NCBI RefSeq assembly: GCF_016889805.1 | Contig: NZ_CP069535.1 | Location: 3,534,001-3,598,000, forward strand | Direction of reading: 5' to 3' | Source: Rhodanobacter sp. FDAARGOS 1247 | GTDB taxonomy: Bacteria > Pseudomonadota > Gammaproteobacteria > Xanthomonadales > Rhodanobacteraceae | DNA length: 64,000 nucleotides | Part shown: positions 33,543 through 41,341 of the stretch, in pieces | How the letters are laid out: the number at the start of each line of letters is the position of its first letter | How positions within the stretch are numbered: the first letter of the stretch is position 1 | The notes under the pieces: generated by a model | What the model saw: only the letters and a program-made list of their open reading frames with translations | What the model was told of the DNA's origin: nothing | Database searches by the model: none | Program-made: the position numbers and the translations under genes

Positions 33543-34280
33543 GTGCCTGCATTTTTGCGCAATGGCCTGTTCGCCGCCCTTTGCCTCATCTGTGGCGCCG
33601 CGATTGCGAGCGGCCTGCAGGTCTCGCCGGTCTCGCTCAGCCTGCAACCAGTGCAGAACGCCGAGGGCCTGTGGCTGAGCAATACTGGCGACAACATCGT
33701 GAATGCGCAGGTACGGGTCTATCACTGGACCCAGCAAGGCGGCGAAGAACAACTCACGCCTTCGCCGGGCCTGGTGATCAGTCCACCGATGTTGCGGATC
33801 AAGCCGGGCGACAAGCAGCTGATCCGGGTCATCCGGGTCGGCGCCCCGCCCAACGGGCCAGCTGCCGTCGAGGACGCGTATCGCCTGGCCATCGACGAAT
33901 TGCCCATCGACATGCATGGCAAGAAGGGCTTGCAGTTCGTATTGCACTACTCGGTACCGGTGTTTGTAGAACCCGTAGGCAACACCGCCACAGCGCCGCG
34001 GCTGAGCTGGAGTTTGCAGCGCGACGGCATTCACATGTTGCTGCAGGTTTCCAACTCCGGCACCGGTCATGCCCAGCTTGCCGAGGTGAGCTATGTGGAT
34101 GGCTCCGGCCATCGCACCGAGATCTCCGCCGGGTTGCTGGGCTATGTGCTGCCAGGTGCCACGATGCACTGGACATTGAAGCAGCCGGCAGCAGCGTTTG
34201 CCGGCAGCGGCACCTTCGAGGCAGTGATCAATGGCGTCAAGACCACCCAAAAGCTATCGCTGGCCAATCGCGCTCACTGA
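33543..34280 (+). CDS. Fimbrial periplasmic chaperone (CsuC/PapD-like)
   Basis: The 245-residue protein has a signal peptide (LFAALCLICGAAIASG) and a two-domain immunoglobulin-like chaperone fold. The N-terminal domain carries LQVSPVSLSLQPVQNAEGL and the edge motif PPMLRIKPGDKQLIRVIR, where Lys/Arg anchor the pilin C-terminus. It holds pilin subunits by donor-strand complementation in the periplasm. It starts with GTG 19 bases after the pilin stop and overlaps the usher gene by 50 bases. Confidence 0.88.
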   Translation: MPAFLRNGLFAALCLICGAAIASGLQVSPVSLSLQPVQNAEGLWLSNTGDNIVNAQVRVYHWTQQGGEEQLTPSPGLVISPPMLRIKPGDKQLIRVIRVGAPPNGPAAVEDAYRLAIDELPIDMHGKKGLQFVLHYSVPVFVEPVGNTATAPRLSWSLQRDGIHMLLQVSNSGTGHAQLAEVSYVDGSGHRTEISAGLLGYVLPGATMHWTLKQPAAAFAGSGTFEAVINGVKTTQKLSLANRAH

Positions 34281-36642
34281 AGTTTTGGTGTTTTGGCTGT
34301 TGTTTGCATCAACTGCTTGCGCAGACGCGGATTCTGCCGCGGCGCCTCACAGCAGTGCGATCGCCAGTCCCGCGTTTATCAGTGAATCACCGAATGCGAT
34401 GTCGGCCATCGGCGGCACCGATCTGTATCTCGACGTCACCCTTAATGGCAGCAACAACGGTCTGGCGCACTTTGGCTATCGCGATGGTGAGCTGTGGGCG
34501 AGTATGGCCACGTTGCGCCAGTTGGGCTTTGCACTACCGGCCAGTACGCTCGATCCCGTACGCCTGAACAGCCTGCAAGGCGTGCAGGTCAGTTACAACC
34601 AGGAACAGCAAAGCGTCGCCATAGTGGCACCGCTGAAGCTGCTGAACTTATCCACCCATGTACTGAACACATCACAGCAGACGGCTCAGAAAGCCAGCGC
34701 ATCACCCGGCCTGTTGCTCAATTACGATTTGTACGGGGCGTACGGTGAACGCGGCGCCAGCAGTTTGAGTGCGTTTACCGAACTTCGCGCTTTCGGCGAA
34801 AGTGGCGTACTGAGCAATACGTCGCTGTCCCGAATGGCACATGCCGACGGCGCGTGGCACAACCAGTCCGTTCGCATGGATACCAACTGGAGCAGGTCAT
34901 TCCCCGACAAGATGCTGACCCTGCGCGTGGGCGATACGCTTACGGCAGCCAGCTCATGGTCGCGCCCCACCCGTATCGGCGGCGTGCAGTTCGGTACCAA
35001 CTTTTCCCTGCAGCCATATCGCATCACCACCCCGTTGCCGCAATTTCTCGGCTCGGCCACCCTCCCTTCGCAAGTGGAGCTGTACGTCAACGGAATGAAG
35101 CAGTACAGCGGCAACGTTCCGGCCGGGCCGTTCCAGCTCGACACCATTCCCAGCATCAGCGGCGCCGGCCAGGCGCAAGTGATGCTGACCGATGCGCTGG
35201 GACGCGTGACCACGCTCGATTTTTCCCTGTACAACAGTCAGCAACTACTCCAGAAAGGATTGACCGACTGGTCGGCCGAACTGGGCGTCGTGCGTGAAAG
35301 CTACGGGTTGCACTCGTTTGACTACGGTCACGATCCCATTGGCAGTGGCACCTGGCGCCATGGCGTCAGCAACGATTTCACGGCCGAAGTTCATGGCGAG
35401 GCCACGGCCGGCTTGATCAACGCTGGCGCGGGAGGCAGCTGGTTGCTTGGCCGCGCAGGCGTGGTCTCCGGCTCTGTGGCGAGCAGCCAGCGTGCGGGTA
35501 TCAAAGGCTCCCAGCTCAGCCTCGGCTATAGCTGGTTGAACAGCCGCTTCAATTTCGCCGTTCAAGGCATGCGCGCCAGCAACGGCTATCGCGACGTCGC
35601 CGCACTGTACAGCGCTTCTCCAGCGAACCTCAGTGCCAGCGCACAGGGCGGCTTCAGCACGGAGCAACTCGGCAGCTTCGGCATGAGTTATGTGCAATTG
35701 CGCTACCAGGGACAAGTGGACACGCGCTATGCCAGCGCTTACTGGTACAAGTCGATCGGCCGCCAGATGTCATTGAACTTCAACGTGAACCAGAATCTTG
35801 GGCAATCACGCGACCGCAGCTTCTTTCTGAATGTCAGCCTGTCACTGGACAACAGCACCTATCTAAGCGCCGGCGTGCAGCACGACCACAGCGGCAACCG
35901 TTACAGCGTGAATGCCAGCCACTCCGTTCCCGGTGCCGGCGGCTTCGGCTGGCTCGCACAGGCGCAGCAGGGGGAAGGCAGCCATGGTGGTCGTGCCGAG
36001 CTGGATTATCTGGGCCGTTACGGCCAGGTCCAGGCCGGCGCCTCCAGCCTTGACGGCAATTTCTCTGGCTATGCCGGCGCCAATGGCTCGCTGGTATATA
36101 TGGGCGGCCACCTCTTCGCTTCACGGCGCATTTTTGATGGCTTCGCCGTTGTATCAACTGACGGCATCGCGAACGTACCAGTGCGGCTGGAAAACAATCC
36201 CATCGGAACTACCGACAAACACGGCATGATGCTGGTGTCTCCGTTGAATGCGTACCAAGACAATAGGCTCAGCATTGATCCAATGGATCTTCCCGCCGAC
36301 GTGCGCATTGCCCGCGTCGATGCCATCGCGACGCCCACCGACCGATCCGGCACCATGGTGCACTTTGGCATCACACCACTGCGTGCCGCAGCGATCACGT
36401 TGATCGATGCCACCGGCAAACCACTGGCGCTGGGCAGCATGGTGCAGGTGAACGGCCATACTGGTGAACCTGCGCTGGTCGGTTTCGACGGCGCGGCGTA
36501 TCTGGATACGCTGGACGTTCATAACGTGCTGGATGTCAACACGCCGAAGGGCATCTGCCACGCGCAATTCGATTATCAAAAGCGAGGTGACGGTGTTCCA
36601 CAGATTGGCCCGCTGACCTGTACCTACGGAGCTTCGCCATGA
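34231..36642 (+). CDS. Outer-membrane fimbrial usher (CsuD-like)
   Basis: The 803-residue usher has a signal peptide (VLVFWLLFASTACADA) and an N-terminal periplasmic domain with TDLYLDVTLNGSNNGLAHF. A long beta-barrel follows (about 150-650, with VELYVNGMKQYSGNVPAGPF in the plug region), then C-terminal domains ending in CHAQFDYQKRGDG. It forms the pore through which the pilus is assembled. The ATG at 34231 lies inside the chaperone gene; TTG at 34285 is an alternative. Its stop overlaps the start of the tip gene (ATGA). Confidence 0.88.
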   Translation: MASRPPKSYRWPIALTEVLVFWLLFASTACADADSAAAPHSSAIASPAFISESPNAMSAIGGTDLYLDVTLNGSNNGLAHFGYRDGELWASMATLRQLGFALPASTLDPVRLNSLQGVQVSYNQEQQSVAIVAPLKLLNLSTHVLNTSQQTAQKASASPGLLLNYDLYGAYGERGASSLSAFTELRAFGESGVLSNTSLSRMAHADGAWHNQSVRMDTNWSRSFPDKMLTLRVGDTLTAASSWSRPTRIGGVQFGTNFSLQPYRITTPLPQFLGSATLPSQVELYVNGMKQYSGNVPAGPFQLDTIPSISGAGQAQVMLTDALGRVTTLDFSLYNSQQLLQKGLTDWSAELGVVRESYGLHSFDYGHDPIGSGTWRHGVSNDFTAEVHGEATAGLINAGAGGSWLLGRAGVVSGSVASSQRAGIKGSQLSLGYSWLNSRFNFAVQGMRASNGYRDVAALYSASPANLSASAQGGFSTEQLGSFGMSYVQLRYQGQVDTRYASAYWYKSIGRQMSLNFNVNQNLGQSRDRSFFLNVSLSLDNSTYLSAGVQHDHSGNRYSVNASHSVPGAGGFGWLAQAQQGEGSHGGRAELDYLGRYGQVQAGASSLDGNFSGYAGANGSLVYMGGHLFASRRIFDGFAVVSTDGIANVPVRLENNPIGTTDKHGMMLVSPLNAYQDNRLSIDPMDLPADVRIARVDAIATPTDRSGTMVHFGITPLRAAAITLIDATGKPLALGSMVQVNGHTGEPALVGFDGAAYLDTLDVHNVLDVNTPKGICHAQFDYQKRGDGVPQIGPLTCTYGASP

Positions 36643-37676
36643 TCAGCTCGCCTCGACACCAGAATTTCCTTCCGCTATTGCTGCTACTTTCAATCTTGTG
36701 GTGGCTACCCGCTGGCCATGCTCAAGCCAGCGTTTACTGCTCGGCCACCATGACAAACATCAATTTCGGGACGGTGGATCCGACGCAAGGCGTTGTTACA
36801 CCGGCCAGAGGCACCCTGAGTTTCACTTGCCAGAACGACGCGTACTATCAAACGGCATACGTCACAGCTTGCTTGAATATCGGAGTCGGCAGTGGCACCA
36901 GTACAACGCCAAGAAGCATGAGCAATGGCAGCTCTCAGCTCAATTTTCAGCTATACAAGGACGCCGCACTTTCGCAAATCTGGGGTTCGATCGCTACTCC
37001 GGCCACGCCCCCACCAGCACCAATGACATTCACCATTCCCGGAGCCACCTTCTTCGGAGGTGTCGGCCAGTACCAAAGCCCGGACATCACTGTATTCGGC
37101 GCCTTGGCCGGGCCGCAGGTCAGCGCCGGCGCAGGCCCATACAACAACGCTTTTTCCGGTGCGGATGCTTTCCTTACAGGCACTGTCTCCAACGGTGGCC
37201 CCTATCCGCCAAGCTGTGGCGGGGGCACCTCGGGTATCCCCTTTCCATTCACCGTCAGTGCGCTGGTCTCGAAGTCGTGTACGGTTGCCGCAGGCCCCAC
37301 TCTCAACCTCGGTAATCCCGCTGGCGTGGACGCCGCGCTCACCAACATCACCGGCAGCAACAGCATCAACGTGACCTGCACGAACGGCACGCCGTACTTC
37401 GTGGGCCTCGCACCATCCAACAACAGCACGACCGGTGCTGGATTGATGGCAGGCTCCGGCAGCAACAGCGACAAGATTCCCTACCAATTGCGCTCGACAG
37501 CGGGCATGGCAGGAACCATCTGGGGCAATACCGCCACCTCGACCAGTGTCGGCAATGGCGTAGCCGGCACCGGAAATGGCAACAGCCAGTTGCTCACCGT
37601 GTACGCAACCACTCCTAGCGCTGACTTCACGCCGGACACCTATACCGACGTCGTCACGATCAACGTCAACTATTGA
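36639..37676 (+). CDS. Two-domain SCPU tip protein (CsuE-like)
   Basis: The 345-residue exported protein has a signal peptide (LLLLLSILWWLPAGHA) and two spore coat U domains, about 30-200 and 205-345. The second is a pilin-like domain ending PDTYTDVVTINVNY, much like the shaft pilin. Two-domain SCPU proteins such as CsuE cap the archaic pilus and bind abiotic surfaces through hydrophobic fingers of the first domain. That domain here is rich in Gly, Thr and Pro (TPATPPPAPMTF), consistent with adhesin loops. It is the last gene of the operon. Confidence 0.82.
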   Translation: MISSPRHQNFLPLLLLLSILWWLPAGHAQASVYCSATMTNINFGTVDPTQGVVTPARGTLSFTCQNDAYYQTAYVTACLNIGVGSGTSTTPRSMSNGSSQLNFQLYKDAALSQIWGSIATPATPPPAPMTFTIPGATFFGGVGQYQSPDITVFGALAGPQVSAGAGPYNNAFSGADAFLTGTVSNGGPYPPSCGGGTSGIPFPFTVSALVSKSCTVAAGPTLNLGNPAGVDAALTNITGSNSINVTCTNGTPYFVGLAPSNNSTTGAGLMAGSGSNSDKIPYQLRSTAGMAGTIWGNTATSTSVGNGVAGTGNGNSQLLTVYATTPSADFTPDTYTDVVTINVNY

Positions 37677-38162
37677 GTGACGCTCTTCTGGCGATGCCTG
37701 CAGCCAGCCGTATCCCCGGCCACTGCAGCACACGCGGGCAGGCCCTCATGCCGCGGCATCCGGAAGTGGCTCCACGCGACAGCGCCGAGACTGATCAAGA
37801 CTGCACTTCGACCCCACGGCCGGAGCCAGTCCCACGAGGATCACTTGTCGGACCTGAATCTTTTTGAGTTCAGAAGATCCTGACAAGCCACGCCCACCCA
37901 ACCTCGACAAGGCCAGCTGACCCAAATCTCACCTTTGTGACGCAAACCTCATTCCAATCGTTGAGCATTGCGTTCATGAAACGTGAAAAAAATGTAATAA
38001 GATACCTGTCGGTGAGCAAAACAAAGGGGTTGTTCGCCGCGGGTTGCACCGGCGAGGAAGCGCAGCCGAGGCATGCGAAGGGAGCATGGCCTATGATGGC
38101 ATAAATTTTGCTTTGAACCATGCATCACCTCTCAAGAACAGGCTTGTCGGGGAGTTCTCATC
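37677..38162. other. Intergenic region between pilus operon and DUF11 operon
   Basis: These 486 bases hold no gene. A weak hairpin with T-rich loop lies at about 37843-37890. An A/T-rich patch around 37973-38003 carries TGTAATAAGAT, a possible extended -10 element. From 38005 to 38160 the sequence could be a structured 5' leader of about 155 bases ahead of the first DUF11 gene. I could not match it to a known riboswitch class. Confidence 0.4.
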
Positions 38163-39227
38163 GTGAAGCAAGCGGGATATCACATGGTCGATCGCCGGGG
38201 CGTAGCACCCCTGGCGAACCTGTGTGTCCGCTTTGCCGGCCATGCCAAGGCATGGTTGCTCACTGCCCTGCTCCTGCTCGGATCGACAATCGCTGCCACG
38301 GCATCGGCGGCGAGGGTGGCGGCCGGCACGCAGGTGAACAACACGGTGACGGTGAGCTATGTGCAGGGTGGTGCCACGCTCACCGGCACGGCCAGCACGA
38401 GTTTCGTGGTCGATCAGCTGATCGACGTGACGACGACCTGGCAGGATGCCAAGCCGGTGCAGGCGGCGGCCGGATCGGTCAACCAGACCTTGCTGTTCCG
38501 GCTGACCAATACCGGCAACGGGAATGACAACTACAAGCTGGCGCCGACCGCCCTGCCCGCCAGCGGCACCGGTTTCGCGGTCGACCAGTGCAGGCTGTTC
38601 ATCGACCAGGATCGCAACGGCAGCTATTCCGGCAGCGACCCGGAATACGTGCCGGGCAACAACGACCCGGTTCTCGCCGCCGGCAGCTACATCGATGTAT
38701 TCGCCCTCTGCGCGCTGCCCGCCACGGCGAATGACGCCAGCCTCGCCACGGTCAGGTTGACCGCCACCTCGAACATCCTCAGCGGAACGCCAGGCAACTC
38801 CAGGGCAGCAACGGGCATACCCGGCATGAACGTGGTGGTCGGCATGAGCCATGGCCGCTCGTCATCCGACGGCACCTACCAGGCCAGCAGCGTCGGCTAC
38901 CAGTTCACCTCGACCCAGCGGGTGACGGACAGGTCCGGCGGCAGCGTAGCGACCTCCGGCTCACGCATCGTCTACACGATGACGGTCACCGGCAACGGCG
39001 GCAGCGCAGCCGGCCGCAACCTGATCGTCACCAATCCGATCCCCGAACACACCACCTACGACCCGGGCAGCCTGACCCTGGATGGCGTCGCCCTCGGTGA
39101 CGGCAACACCGACGGCGACGCCGGCGACTACAACGTCACGACGGCCAACGCCATCGCGGTCCGGCTGGGCAACATGCCCGGGACGGCCAATCCGCACACC
39201 ATCACTTTCGAAGTCACGATCAATTGA
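38163..39227 (+). CDS. Exported DUF11-type surface protein A
   Basis: The product (354 residues from GTG) has a long signal region ending near 49 (LLGSTIAATASAA), then a short module AAGTQVNNTVTVSYVQGG shared with two other proteins of the locus. A possible calcium loop DQDRNGSYSGSD follows near residue 158. The C-terminal DUF11 domain (about 260-354) contains MTVTGNGGSAAGRNLIVTNP and ends VTIN. DUF11 domains are Ig-like modules of bacterial surface proteins. ATG at 38184 is an alternative start. The next gene follows after 10 bases. Confidence 0.72.
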   Translation: MKQAGYHMVDRRGVAPLANLCVRFAGHAKAWLLTALLLLGSTIAATASAARVAAGTQVNNTVTVSYVQGGATLTGTASTSFVVDQLIDVTTTWQDAKPVQAAAGSVNQTLLFRLTNTGNGNDNYKLAPTALPASGTGFAVDQCRLFIDQDRNGSYSGSDPEYVPGNNDPVLAAGSYIDVFALCALPATANDASLATVRLTATSNILSGTPGNSRAATGIPGMNVVVGMSHGRSSSDGTYQASSVGYQFTSTQRVTDRSGGSVATSGSRIVYTMTVTGNGGSAAGRNLIVTNPIPEHTTYDPGSLTLDGVALGDGNTDGDAGDYNVTTANAIAVRLGNMPGTANPHTITFEVTIN

Positions 39228-39237
39228 GGTCACGAAC

Positions 39238-39732
39238 ATGAAATCGATCCGCATCCCCCTTCTTGCACTTGGCCTGCTTGCCGCGTTTGCGCTGCAGGCA
39301 GCACCGGCTAAGGGCAGCATCGAGCTGCAGTCGGTGGCCACGCAGCAGAAAGTCACCGTGGAAAAGGACGGCAGCAAGCACACCGAAATGGTGCCGGCTG
39401 CACGCGTGGTTCCCGGCACCGAAGTCACCTACACCATCAACTACCACAACGTCGACGCGAAGCCGGCGGACGACGTGGTGATCAACAACCCGGTGCCTGC
39501 GCACATGGATTACGTCGCGGACTCGGCGACGGGCGCGAACACCACCATCAGCTACTCGGCCGATGGCGGCAAGACGTGGGCCGGCACGCTGGCGCAGCTG
39601 TCGGTGAAGAACGCCGACGGCAGCCTGCGCCCGGCCACCGAGAAGGATTGCACCCACATCCGCTGGGTGGTGAACGGCAAGGTCGCGCCCGGCGCGAAGG
39701 GTTCGGTGAGTTTTCGTGCGGTGCTGCAGTAA
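39238..39732 (+). CDS. Exported single-domain DUF11 protein B
   Basis: The 164-residue product has a signal peptide (IPLLALGLLAAFALQAAPA) and one DUF11-type domain with VPGTEVTYTINYHNVDAKPA and VVINNPVPAHMDYVADSATG, ending GKVAPGAKGSVSFRAVLQ. It is the smallest of the set and could be a repeating or capping subunit. Function is inferred only from context. It is followed by a 343-base noncoding stretch. Confidence 0.72.
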   Translation: MKSIRIPLLALGLLAAFALQAAPAKGSIELQSVATQQKVTVEKDGSKHTEMVPAARVVPGTEVTYTINYHNVDAKPADDVVINNPVPAHMDYVADSATGANTTISYSADGGKTWAGTLAQLSVKNADGSLRPATEKDCTHIRWVVNGKVAPGAKGSVSFRAVLQ

Positions 39733-40075
39733 CTCGGGGTTCTGCAGCACGGCAATGACATGACAAAGGGGTCAGTTCACAGGTTTTGCTGACCGGGCCG
39801 AGCAGGCCCGGTTACTCGGGGAGCATGGCGTTGTGACGTAACCGCCGACGGGGCAAGCCCGCACGGCTCGGGGTGTTCACGCACTGCTAGGTAGATGCCG
39901 GCCAGGCACGACGTGTCTGGCCGCAGAGGGAAGTGCGTGCCGAAAACACGCAAGCGACACGGGCCAACGGCGCAAGAACCGACGTCCCGGCAACACGGCC
40001 AGCCAGGCATGGCGACACCGATCCGCATGGCCAGCGGATCAACAGTCCTGAAAAACCTTTACAGAGGAAACACTC
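39733..40075. other. Hairpin-rich leader ahead of DUF11 protein C
   Basis: No gene is seen in these 343 bases. They contain several inverted repeats: GGTCAG/CTGACC (about 39775-39794), CCGGGCC/GGCCCGG (39793-39811), GGCCAGGCAC/GTGTCTGGCC (39900-39922), and TGCGTG/CACGCA around 39934-39952. A GAGGAAAC ribosome binding site precedes the ATG at 40076. A structured 5' leader or an attenuator is likely; its class is unknown. Confidence 0.45.
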
Positions 40076-41212
40076 ATGAAGCATCTCAATCGAGCCAGGC
40101 TCGCCTCGACCTTGATGGTCGGCGCGTTGCTTGGGCTGGGGTCGATGGCGGCGAATGCCGCCACCACCGCCGGCACGGATGTCAGCAATACCGCCACGGT
40201 GGCTTACAAGGTCGGCACGGTCGACCAGACCCCCATTACCAGCAACACCGTCACCTTCAAGGTTGATGCGAAACTCATCCTCAGCGTCACCAAGTTGGAC
40301 GGCACGATCATTGAGACACAGCCGGGCAGCACGACCGCTGTGACCAAGTTCAAGGTTCAAAACGACGGCAACCAAACACAGGACGCCGTCCTGTCCGCCG
40401 TCAACATGGCATCTGGCTCGGCCAATCCGTTTGGCACACCGGCCAACTCCAACCTCGCCATCGTGACTTCCAAGGTGTACGCCGATACCAACGGCAACAA
40501 CACCTACGATGCCGGCACCGATCTGCAGATCTCTGTATTGAGCAACCTCGCTGTCGGCAGTGCTGGCGCCAAGACCGTGTTCGTCGTCGCCACGATCCCC
40601 GCGACCGCAACCGATTCCCAGGTAGCGGTGGTGGGTCTGCTTGCCAAGGTCGGTACCGCCGGCAGCGGCGCCGCGCTCGCCACTGACGACTCCGGCAGTG
40701 CCTGGACCGCAGGTACCGTGCAGAACATCTTTGCGGAAGCGGCATCGGCCCATCCGGCAACGGGTGACAGCGGACAGTACGACGGTGCTGCTTCGGATCT
40801 CGACGCCTATCTCGTGAAATCGGCCTCGTTGACCATCAACAAGTCCTCCAAGGTGCTCAGCGATCCGACCGGCGCGGCGATTCCCCATGCCATCCCGGGT
40901 GCTGTCATGCAGTACACCATCACGGTTGCCAATGCGTCCGGCGCCAGCACCAACGCTTCGGCCATCGCGATCAACGACAGTCTGGCGTCGATGCTGACCA
41001 ACGTGACCTGGAATACGGGAACGCTGAAGGTCACCACCACCGGTACCGGCAATGCAACGGGCTCCTGCGCGGACGCAGGTTCCACGCTGACGGCCACCAG
41101 CCCGTACACGGCGGTGACCTGCGGATACAGCAGCCAGACCGTGTCGGTATCCGGCATCACGCTGAAGCCGAGCGACACCGCGACAATCACGTTCAACGTC
41201 ACCATCAACTGA
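40076..41212 (+). CDS. Exported DUF11-type surface protein C
   Basis: The 378-residue product has a signal peptide (LMVGALLGLGSMAANA-A) and the shared opening module TAGTDVSNTATVAYKVG followed by SNTVTFKVDAKLILSVTK. A possible calcium loop DTNGNNTYDAGTD is near 142. The C-terminal DUF11 domain (about 250-378) contains AIPGAVMQYTITVANASGAS and ends ATITFNVTIN. Its layout parallels protein A: module, middle domain with the Asp/Asn loop, DUF11, and the same C-terminal VTIN. Confidence 0.72.
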   Translation: MKHLNRARLASTLMVGALLGLGSMAANAATTAGTDVSNTATVAYKVGTVDQTPITSNTVTFKVDAKLILSVTKLDGTIIETQPGSTTAVTKFKVQNDGNQTQDAVLSAVNMASGSANPFGTPANSNLAIVTSKVYADTNGNNTYDAGTDLQISVLSNLAVGSAGAKTVFVVATIPATATDSQVAVVGLLAKVGTAGSGAALATDDSGSAWTAGTVQNIFAEAASAHPATGDSGQYDGAASDLDAYLVKSASLTINKSSKVLSDPTGAAIPHAIPGAVMQYTITVANASGASTNASAIAINDSLASMLTNVTWNTGTLKVTTTGTGNATGSCADAGSTLTATSPYTAVTCGYSSQTVSVSGITLKPSDTATITFNVTIN

Positions 41213-41341
41213 CGGCGGACTGATCGCACCGTGTTCCACACTCTGCTCAGGATTTCAGGACTGCGCTCGCGCACGGGTCGGCAACGACCCGCGCGCGACG
41301 CGCTTCTGTGCCTGCAGCACGCAGGTACGCACGATGAATGC

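Noticed and set aside
38005..38160. Possible cyclic-di-GMP riboswitch ahead of DUF11 gene A
   Set aside because: Some short strings are suggestive (GCAAA, GCGCAGCC), but the conserved GEMM core and its two paired helices could not be laid out by eye.
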